This document shows, piece after piece, positions 1 to 6,070 of a stretch of DNA of 8,193 bases. Each line of letters opens with the position of its first letter. Position 1 is the first letter of the stretch. Under the pieces are notes generated by a model. The model had not been told where the DNA came from and did not search any database. It was given only the letters and a program-made list of their open reading frames with translations. The position numbers and the translations under genes are program-made. Source of the DNA: Phocaeicola_A sp045545095 (lineage in GTDB: Bacteria > Bacteroidota > Bacteroidia > Bacteroidales > Bacteroidaceae); assembly GCA_045545095.1 (NCBI GenBank), contig JAZQAG010000038.1, forward strand, positions 1 through 8,193, given 5' to 3'.

Positions 1-91
1 AATCGGATGAGAAAAGAAGACCCTGTCAACTTGTATCTCGTCAACTTGTCAACTGAATTTAAATCGGAGCGGGTAAAACATCTGCATGCTC
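1..91. repeat. 91-bp direct repeat, left copy
   Basis: Bases 1-91 are identical, base for base, to 8103-8193. The repeat may extend beyond both window ends, so 91 bp is a minimum. It carries internal decamers GTCAACTTGT at 25-34 and 40-49 and a partial third copy at 48-54. It lies just upstream of the first gene of the operon, so it may hold the distal part of a promoter or leader region. I see no clear Bacteroides-type promoter (TTTG / TAnnTTTG) in it. It could be a repeated intergenic segment in front of paralogous operons, a tandem-duplication junction, or the overlap left by assembling a circular sequence. Confidence 0.95.
25..54. repeat. Short GTCAACTTGT repeat cluster
   Basis: The decamer GTCAACTTGT occurs at 25-34 and 40-49, and a truncated copy (GTCAACT) overlaps the second at 48-54. 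The same cluster recurs in the right-hand repeat at 8127-8156. From memory, strings of this type are common in Bacteroides intergenic DNA, but I cannot verify that here. A role as a protein-binding site or as an intergenic repeat element is a guess. Confidence 0.6.
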
Positions 92-174
92 CCCGTTTGC
101 CTGACAGTTCAAGGAATTGTCAAAGCAAGAAGTGGCGCAGAAAAATATTGTATAACACATAATGTAATAAGAAT

Positions 175-606
175 ATGAGAAAGAAAATTTTAGGCATTGC
201 AGCTATTGCAATGATAGCTTTTGCCAACTTATATTTGGTCTCATCAGACGAAACGATGGAACGGTTGATTCTTTTACAAGAGATTGAATCTTTAGCACGT
301 GACGAAGGTAAAAACTGTACTTCTCTCAGTTTTGAGGGGAAAGAATTAAAAGCCACCATCTGTACTGACGGCATTAATTTTTATTCCGAATGCGTTGATG
401 TTGCAGATTTAATGAATGAGAAATGTTGCACACCAGAAGAAGAGACCTTTTGTCCAGTTGGCACAGAACCGGATCCCAGTATTGTTACTCCAGGAAATGC
501 AAACGCAATAAACAAATGCTACTCATCAGGACACCAATTCACCATGACAAACTGCAGGCTAACTTGTAGGGTGTGTGGTACAGTTTTTAATACCTGTTTA
601 GATTAA
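175..606 (+). CDS. Small Cys-rich exported protein with degenerate NVEALA-type leader
   Basis: This 143-residue protein starts with a KKILGIAAIAMIAF-type hydrophobic leader, very like the start of the Bacteroides NVEALA family. The family signature appears in degenerate form as EIESLA at residues 36-41, followed by RDEG, so cleavage near A41 is likely by analogy. The remaining ~100 residues hold eleven cysteines (48, 63, 73, 84, 85, 93, 115, 127, 131, 134, 141), which suggests a disulfide-stabilised or metal-binding exported product. NVEALA proteins are of unknown function and, as I recall, often sit beside 6-bladed beta-propeller genes, as here. The start at 175 is supported by the leader; the upstream sequence is AT-rich with no clear ribosome binding site, normal for Bacteroidales. 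It is the first gene of the operon and is separated from the next by a strong hairpin. Family membership is fairly sure; function is unknown. Confidence 0.82.
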   Translation: MRKKILGIAAIAMIAFANLYLVSSDETMERLILLQEIESLARDEGKNCTSLSFEGKELKATICTDGINFYSECVDVADLMNEKCCTPEEETFCPVGTEPDPSIVTPGNANAINKCYSSGHQFTMTNCRLTCRVCGTVFNTCLD

Positions 607-613
607 TCACTGA

Positions 614-637
614 GGGTGTGTCAAAATTGACACACCC
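614..637 (+). terminator. Perfect 11-bp inverted repeat between genes 1 and 2 (attenuator or partial terminator)
   Basis: GGGTGTGTCAA (614-624) and TTGACACACCC (627-637) are exact reverse complements around a two-base centre; in RNA the loop would open to about four bases. It starts 8 bp after the first gene's stop codon and ends 17 bp before the next start. Only a short CCTT follows, not a U-tract, so it is a poor classical intrinsic terminator. It could reduce read-through or protect the 3' end of the small upstream message, giving more of the Cys-rich protein than of the downstream proteins. Confidence 0.6.
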
Positions 638-654
638 CTTAACGTAACCGTGAG

Positions 655-3177
655 ATGAAAACATTATATTGTATTATATTTGGATTTATTACGTCCTGCT
701 ACACAATATACGGCAATGAATCTTCTAAGACATACCAACATTTTAGAAGCTATATGCAGAACATCCATTCCTTCAACCGTCTCTATCCACAGGAAAAGGT
801 ATGGCTGCATTGCGACAATACAGCCTATTTCCAAGGCGATACCATCTGGTTTGCCGCTTATGTCACCTCGGCAGAGACACTCCAACCGATAGAACTCAGC
901 AAGGTGCTCTATGTGGAGTTGCTCAACGAGGCCGGTGAGGTTATAAACACCCAACGCCTACAGATTGAAGAGGGACGTTGTCACGGACAGATACCGTTGA
1001 ATACAGAACTGGAGAAATGGTTTGTTACGGAAGCCGAACAAGAAAGGATGTTTTACCCGATAAACCCTCGCACCAAGAATTATTATATCCCATTACCTTC
1101 GGGGTATTACGAAGTACGTGCCTATACCCGTGCCATGCTCAATTGGGGGACGGACGTATGCTTCTCAAGGGTCTTCCCGGTCTTCGATACCCCAGAGCTT
1201 GAAGGGGACTATTCCAAACTGACAATGGATAACCGAGAAAAGAAACAACGCGAACTGATAGAGAGCCGCATCCGCCCGAAAACAAAGAAAGATGACCGTC
1301 TGAACGTGGAGTTCTACCCAGAGGGGGGCAACATAGTCCAAGGCCTCCCTTGCCGGATTGCCTATAAGGTGACAGACGGGGATGGACGGAATATCACGGC
1401 CAAAGGAGAATTGTCAGCTGACGGGAAACCTGTTACCCGAACAGAAACCATACACGATGGCATGGGCCGCTTCTCATTCTTACCACAGAAGGGGGTAAAA
1501 TACAAACTGAGCATAGAAACAGAAAAAAATAGCCGGACATTCGAACTGCCCGAAGCACTACCTCAAGGACTTATGCTGGCCACGGATGCGACGGAGGCTG
1601 ACAGTGTACGCATGACAATCGCCGCTACGGAGTCACTACGGCACAAAGCCATCGGCATGAGCATCACCTGCCGGGGAAAACTGCTCCACTTCAAAGTCTA
1701 TGATGAACTTCCCAATCGCCCGACGCGGATGCCCGCCATTACCAAGAACAGTCTTTTACCGGGTGTCAACCAGGTGACATTGTTCGATGCCGACGGACAG
1801 GTATATGCCGAACGTCTCTTCTTTGTACATGACACGGCAGTAGTGGGCAAATCCCCTGTTGAATACCAGCTGGACAAAAAAGAATACAAGCCCTTCGAAA
1901 AGATAAACCTGACAATCAGTTCCCGTCATCACAAGAAAGGGATGTCTGGGTCCCTCTCCGTCCGGGACAGCGGAACTGAGATTGGTACCACTTATGCAGA
2001 TGACCTGCAGACCTATCTGTTGCTGACCAGCGACTTGAAGGGATATATTCACCGCCCAGATTATTACTTCGAGGCCGACGATTCCGTGCATCGAACGGCT
2101 CTTGACCTGCTGATGATGACACAGGGATGGCGACGCTATGCATGGAAACAGCTGGCTGGAGTGGAGGAATTCAGGAAAACCCACTTCGTGGAAGAAGGAT
2201 TGGCCTTGCACGGACAGGTGATACACCCCAAAAGAAAAAACAAATACCAATCGGACATACGGGTAGGTGCCATCGTTTCTGAAGGGAAAGAGGTTCTACA
2301 GAAAGGCAATATGATGACGGATGAGGAGGGGCGTTTCACTTTTGTCCTGGAACCTTTTAACGGGAGGCATGATTTGACCCTGAGTCTGACCAACCACAAA
2401 AAGAGGCTTACCGACGGACGGATCCTACTCCACCGACACTTCTCGCCCCAACCCAAAGAATATAACTTCATGGAGAAAGATATCCTATCCGTTCCGCAGC
2501 CGCCACAGAAGCCTATGGATATATTCTCCATCTCAGGGATAAATCTGTTGGGGAGTGTACAAATAGGAAAAAATCGTCATCAATTTGAGCCTTTCACACT
2601 ACACAATATCAAAGAAGAGAGAGAAAAAGCATTGGACACAGGAGACCGGATATTCGAGGAAATAAGCATTGAAGCATACATTGAAGATAAATATTTTCCG
2701 TTTGACATCGAGATTTTATGGTCCTTTGAAACCCATAGCACCAAAAATGAAAAGAATCAAGAGTTTATAGGTCATAAAGATTACCAGAACCGAAGCATAT
2801 GCTTTGAGGAATTTGAATTGAAATACGTTGACTATATTCAAGTTTACAGAAGTCTCACTTCACATACAAGAACCGATTGGGCCAGCCCTCTCAGCCGAAA
2901 TCAACTAAACAACCAATATAAGCACATCAGTAGTTGGGTATACCGTAAGCCCAAGCCCATTAAAGGACTTAGAGCCACCCATATCGACGGCTATTCCGAA
3001 GTCATAGACTATTATCATCCACAATACAACCGTGAAATAATCCCCGGTGAAGTCGATTACCGCCGCACGCTCTATTGGAATCCGTGTGTGGAATTGGATG
3101 AAGAAGGAAAAGCTAATGTATCGTTCTATAACAACAGTACATGCGTAACCCCCATAATAAACTTAAACACCTATTAA
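655..3177 (+). CDS. Large MG2 / carboxypeptidase-regulatory-like envelope protein
   Basis: This 840-residue exported protein belongs to a Bacteroidetes family with macroglobulin-like (MG2) beta-sandwich domains. After a signal peptide (possible lipobox ITSC with Cys15, otherwise type I cleavage near G20), residues ~45-185 carry the family hallmarks YPQEKVWLHCDNTAYF, GDTIWFAAYV, SKVLYVELL, YYEVRAYTRAMLNWG and FSRVFPVFD. A second sandwich begins with LNVEFYPEGGN at ~216. A carboxypeptidase-regulatory-like domain spans ~515-600 (LHGQV, TDEEGRFTF, ILLHRHFSP). The end keeps the RTLYWNPCVELDEEG motif at ~805 and the FYNN motif, but stops soon after, apparently shorter than relatives. GC content falls from about 55% to about 35% near base 2520, suggesting a mosaic gene. 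The stop lies one base before the next ATG, so translation is probably coupled. Many relatives have a TonB-receptor plug region in the C-terminal part; I do not see one here. A scaffold or surface-binding role is inferred. Confidence 0.85.
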   Translation: MKTLYCIIFGFITSCYTIYGNESSKTYQHFRSYMQNIHSFNRLYPQEKVWLHCDNTAYFQGDTIWFAAYVTSAETLQPIELSKVLYVELLNEAGEVINTQRLQIEEGRCHGQIPLNTELEKWFVTEAEQERMFYPINPRTKNYYIPLPSGYYEVRAYTRAMLNWGTDVCFSRVFPVFDTPELEGDYSKLTMDNREKKQRELIESRIRPKTKKDDRLNVEFYPEGGNIVQGLPCRIAYKVTDGDGRNITAKGELSADGKPVTRTETIHDGMGRFSFLPQKGVKYKLSIETEKNSRTFELPEALPQGLMLATDATEADSVRMTIAATESLRHKAIGMSITCRGKLLHFKVYDELPNRPTRMPAITKNSLLPGVNQVTLFDADGQVYAERLFFVHDTAVVGKSPVEYQLDKKEYKPFEKINLTISSRHHKKGMSGSLSVRDSGTEIGTTYADDLQTYLLLTSDLKGYIHRPDYYFEADDSVHRTALDLLMMTQGWRRYAWKQLAGVEEFRKTHFVEEGLALHGQVIHPKRKNKYQSDIRVGAIVSEGKEVLQKGNMMTDEEGRFTFVLEPFNGRHDLTLSLTNHKKRLTDGRILLHRHFSPQPKEYNFMEKDILSVPQPPQKPMDIFSISGINLLGSVQIGKNRHQFEPFTLHNIKEEREKALDTGDRIFEEISIEAYIEDKYFPFDIEILWSFETHSTKNEKNQEFIGHKDYQNRSICFEEFELKYVDYIQVYRSLTSHTRTDWASPLSRNQLNNQYKHISSWVYRKPKPIKGLRATHIDGYSEVIDYYHPQYNREIIPGEVDYRRTLYWNPCVELDEEGKANVSFYNNSTCVTPIINLNTY

Positions 3178-3178
3178 A

Positions 3179-4360
3179 ATGAAAACGTCTTTTTTGTCAC
3201 TACTAATTGTATGCACCTTTATAGGTTGCAATAGTCATAATTCCATACCAGAGAAAGGTATTGCCCGCGATACAATACCTTTGCCCGATTTAAACATTGA
3301 ACAAGAGCAAGTGAGATTGTCCGACATAACAGATTCTATAAATTATTATCCAATACCTACAGATGATGATTATCTAATCGGACGAGTAAGTAAGATTTTG
3401 GTAACTGACAGTTTATACATAATTGCTGATAACAAAATCACCCATTCTGTATTCATATTTTCGCGAAACCAAACATTCAAGAGTCTCATCCATCAACACG
3501 GTGATGGTCCAACTGAGTACCTGAGACTATCTGATGCTTTTTACAATAATACGTTAAAAAAAATCGGAATATACTGCAACTTAAAAAAAGAGATATTATA
3601 TTACCATTTGAATGGAGAATACTCTCATCGGTATGAGATTCCATACCGGGGTGAAAGTATATATCCTATGGGAACAGGATTCATATTACATACTGAATAC
3701 CAAGAAAATGTATCTTTGAAAAAAGGCAATAAATATCCTGATTTGATTTTTGTAAAAAAAGAAAATGATACGGCATCTCCTGTTTGTGGAAATTATTTTG
3801 AGGGTCCGGTGAATCACTCTATAGTTTGGAGTTCCGATAGCAATATGTCAACATGGAAGGATACCGTAGCTATAAAACCTGATCACTCAAACATTGTATA
3901 TCATTGCACCTCTGAAGGTCTGTATCCGGCTTATTTTTTAGATTGTGGCAATAATAATATCGATGAACGATTTTGGAATAAAGTCTCGGAAACGAATATG
4001 GATATAAACAAATTGGAGGAATACTGTCGTTCGAAAAATCTGTGTGAAATAATTTGGTATTTGGAAAGTGAAAGATTCATAAGTTTTACATGTAAGCAAA
4101 AGGGGATATTAACTCAGGTATTATACTCAAAACGTTCAAAAAACATAAGAACTTTTAGGACTATTGAAAATGATATGGAATCCTATGCTTCATTTATTCC
4201 CAAAGCTATAAAAGGGAACAAAGTGTATAGAATTATCCCAGCATACAGCATTGTCCAACAAGGAAAGTTAAACAATCGTCAAAAACTTCCATTATCCCTT
4301 CAACACGTGAAAGAGAGTGACAACCCAATTATTGTAGAATTTGTATTAAAAGATTTCTGA
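3179..4360 (+). CDS. 6-bladed beta-propeller lipoprotein
   Basis: This 393-residue lipoprotein has a clear type II signal, with lipobox FIGC and lipidated Cys17. The region after it matches the Bacteroidales 6-bladed beta-propeller family: VRLSDITDSINYYPI (~45-59), LIGRVSKILVTDSLYIIADN (66-85), an IFSR strand, and the signature G-x-GP-x-EY as GDGPTEY at 108-114, followed by a blade with KKIGIY. Later blades are less conserved. Such proteins are thought to act as ligand-binding or scaffold proteins on the outer membrane; no enzymatic residues are evident. The start overlaps the operon logic: one base separates it from the previous stop, and two bases separate its stop from the next ATG. The gene is AT-rich, unlike the first two thirds of the upstream gene. 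Confidence 0.88.
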   Translation: MKTSFLSLLIVCTFIGCNSHNSIPEKGIARDTIPLPDLNIEQEQVRLSDITDSINYYPIPTDDDYLIGRVSKILVTDSLYIIADNKITHSVFIFSRNQTFKSLIHQHGDGPTEYLRLSDAFYNNTLKKIGIYCNLKKEILYYHLNGEYSHRYEIPYRGESIYPMGTGFILHTEYQENVSLKKGNKYPDLIFVKKENDTASPVCGNYFEGPVNHSIVWSSDSNMSTWKDTVAIKPDHSNIVYHCTSEGLYPAYFLDCGNNNIDERFWNKVSETNMDINKLEEYCRSKNLCEIIWYLESERFISFTCKQKGILTQVLYSKRSKNIRTFRTIENDMESYASFIPKAIKGNKVYRIIPAYSIVQQGKLNNRQKLPLSLQHVKESDNPIIVEFVLKDF

Positions 4361-4362
4361 AG

Positions 4363-4974
4363 ATGAAAAAAATTAGACTAATTTTAGTAACCGTTTTGGC
4401 TATTTTTAATCTGTGTTTGATTTACAGATACAGCCAACTCAAACAAACATCAACTCTCATCGCTGAAGAATACAGTCAAATTCTTGTCAAGGAAGAGAGG
4501 GTCAGCCAAAAACTAAAAGCATATTCCATCTACCAGCATGCAATGGAAGGAGTAGATATACCAGACATTATGATAAGGAAGGAGAATAATGATTCTTTAT
4601 CACTTTCTTCCCTAATTGATGAATGTGGTGGTCCTATTTTGTGCTTTCGTTTTAAAGATTCACACTGTGATGCATGCATACAGCATGCCATTAGGATGTT
4701 ACACAAAATATCTACAGACATTCCCCAACAGATTGTCATCCTAAGCGGTTATACCAATTTATTACAATTTAAAGCTTTTGAGAGTTCTCAAAAAAGGAAG
4801 TTGACTACATACAACATTGAAGATATACCTTGTTGGGATATAGATGCCATAGAACAATCTTACTTTTTTGTTCTCAAAGGTGACAAAATTCATAATGTAT
4901 TTATTCCACTGAAAGAGGATAACAATTATACACAAGATTATATTCATACATTAATGCATCGGTATTGGAAATAA
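4363..4974 (+). CDS. Membrane-anchored thioredoxin-fold protein with CDAC motif
   Basis: This 203-residue protein has an N-terminal hydrophobic segment (residues 4-21) that is probably an uncleaved anchor, then a hydrophilic helical stretch (~24-60), then a thioredoxin-like domain. The key features are a beta strand GGPILCFRF (89-97) leading into DSHCDACIQHA, with a CxxC pair at Cys102 and Cys105 followed by a helix. This is the TlpA/thioredoxin arrangement, although the usual tryptophan before the first Cys is replaced by His. Further strands QQIVILSGY and SYFFVLKGD fit the fold. Cys88, Cys94 and Cys156 are additional thiols. The likely role is thiol-disulfide exchange in the periplasm, and the Cys-rich first gene product is an attractive but untested substrate. 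It is shorter than full TlpA proteins, and no cis-Pro motif is certain. Confidence 0.78.
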   Translation: MKKIRLILVTVLAIFNLCLIYRYSQLKQTSTLIAEEYSQILVKEERVSQKLKAYSIYQHAMEGVDIPDIMIRKENNDSLSLSSLIDECGGPILCFRFKDSHCDACIQHAIRMLHKISTDIPQQIVILSGYTNLLQFKAFESSQKRKLTTYNIEDIPCWDIDAIEQSYFFVLKGDKIHNVFIPLKEDNNYTQDYIHTLMHRYWK

Positions 4975-5029
4975 TGTAAGGAAGCAAATGGCCCTCATAC
5001 TCTCTACATTCTACGTTAGCTTTTATAAC

Positions 5030-5037
5030 AATTTTTG
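5030..5037 (+). promoter_or_regulatory. Weak Bacteroides -7-like element upstream of second propeller gene
   Basis: The 83-bp gap before 5058 is the longest between the large genes and is AT-rich. AATTTTTG here resembles the Bacteroides -7 consensus TAnnTTTG with one mismatch, and would place a transcript start roughly 10-15 bases before the ATG. No TTTG -33 box lies at the expected spacing, so the call is tentative. An internal promoter would let the last two genes be expressed separately. Confidence 0.22.
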
Positions 5038-5057
5038 CACATAAAATTAGAATAAAA

Positions 5058-6053
5058 ATGAAGAAAATAATAACCTGTATAATTCTTGCTATACCCTTTG
5101 GCAATACTATAGTTTCTTGTCATTCGGAAAGGATAGAGTATATCAGCAATGACGTGGTTGAATACATTCAACCACAAATCTCTGCATACTATGACAGTAT
5201 CGGGACCTCATTCATGGGAGATTTATTGGTCACGAATGATTACGTAATATGGGAAGATGCACATTCTACAAAAAATTATCTCCACATCATAGATAAAAGT
5301 GAACAAAAAGAATTGACCTCATTAGGTCATATCAACGATGAACTGCAACATTCAATGAATACCCGTATTGGAAAAGGAATTCAAAACGAACTGATAATCT
5401 ATGATCTTGACCTTAAAAGAAAGGCTGACATCCCAATTGACAATCTTAAAACAAGAAGTAATAAATTCACAGACATCAGATACGAAGAAAATGTACTCAA
5501 AATTATCAAATTGTCAGATGGTAACGATTTATTATTCACTCCAGAGGCAAAACAACCTTTCGGGATTGTCAAAGATAATATCATCTACAGTAGTGGCAAG
5601 TACCCCGTAACCAACACATGGATTACGCCTGATGACAGATTAAACTACTTTGATGGAACAATAATCTATAACGCCACAAATGATATGTTATTATATTCCA
5701 CCTCATCATTCAGGTATATGGCTCTTTATAAAAGACATGGGAACAAGTTACAACTAATTAAAGAAACAGGAGGGCCTGATTATTCTATCGAAAATAACAG
5801 ATTGAAATTAGGCAAAAATGAAAACGGAATATCAGAAATTGCATTGACGAGGAATTATATCATTACGGCAGAACACCTAAAGGACGGAATTTCCTTCAAA
5901 GAAACATTATGTGTATATGACTATAATCTGCAATTAAAGAAGATTTTGAGAATAGATCAACCTATTGCCCGTATAGGAGCGAATTCAGATACAGACACCA
6001 TCTTTGCCGTCATTGAATCTCCAGAATACAAAATGGTTACCATTTCATTTTAA
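5058..6053 (+). CDS. Divergent TolB-like / 6-bladed propeller lipoprotein
   Basis: This 331-residue protein has a type II signal peptide, with lipobox IVSC and lipidated Cys21. The body is a series of short beta strands with alternating polar loops: DLLVTNDYVIWED, NYLHIIDKS, NELIIYDLD, DGTIIYNAT, YMALYKRHG, LTRNYIITAEHL and LCVYDYNLQLKKILRID. This fits the Bacteroidales TolB-like propeller lipoproteins (6-blade propeller-like, PF15869 type) rather than the GxGPxEY family seen at 3179, since that motif is absent. Length is in the usual range for the family. The start at 5058 is fixed by the signal peptide. A gap of 17 bp separates it from the downstream transglutaminase-like gene, so the two are surely cotranscribed. 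Family assignment is from pattern only, without a profile search. Confidence 0.72.
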   Translation: MKKIITCIILAIPFGNTIVSCHSERIEYISNDVVEYIQPQISAYYDSIGTSFMGDLLVTNDYVIWEDAHSTKNYLHIIDKSEQKELTSLGHINDELQHSMNTRIGKGIQNELIIYDLDLKRKADIPIDNLKTRSNKFTDIRYEENVLKIIKLSDGNDLLFTPEAKQPFGIVKDNIIYSSGKYPVTNTWITPDDRLNYFDGTIIYNATNDMLLYSTSSFRYMALYKRHGNKLQLIKETGGPDYSIENNRLKLGKNENGISEIALTRNYIITAEHLKDGISFKETLCVYDYNLQLKKILRIDQPIARIGANSDTDTIFAVIESPEYKMVTISF

Positions 6054-6070
6054 TTAAAATAGTTACTATT

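Noticed and set aside
96..125. Possible promoter upstream of the first gene (TTTG at 96-99)
   Set aside because: No TAnnTTTG -7 box lies 19-21 bases downstream, and the AT-rich stretch at 142-160 does not match the consensus either. The operon promoter cannot be placed with confidence.
7..162. A 51-codon ORF on the + strand starting in the left repeat (MRKEDPVNLYLVNL...)
   Set aside because: Its first half is made of the repeated GTCAACTTGT decamers, it has no signal peptide or recognisable motif, and nothing upstream is visible to support a start. It is more likely chance reading of a repeat, though it would also be present in part in the right copy.
614..640. The hairpin as a full intrinsic terminator
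   Set aside because: It lacks a U-tract after the stem, and the next gene begins only 17 bp later with no room for a separate promoter, so complete termination is unlikely.
1756..2531. Long reverse-strand ORFs (164 and 131 codons) opposite the MG2-like gene
   Set aside because: They lie wholly inside a well-supported + strand gene, resemble no family, and fit the open antisense frames common in GC-richer coding sequence.
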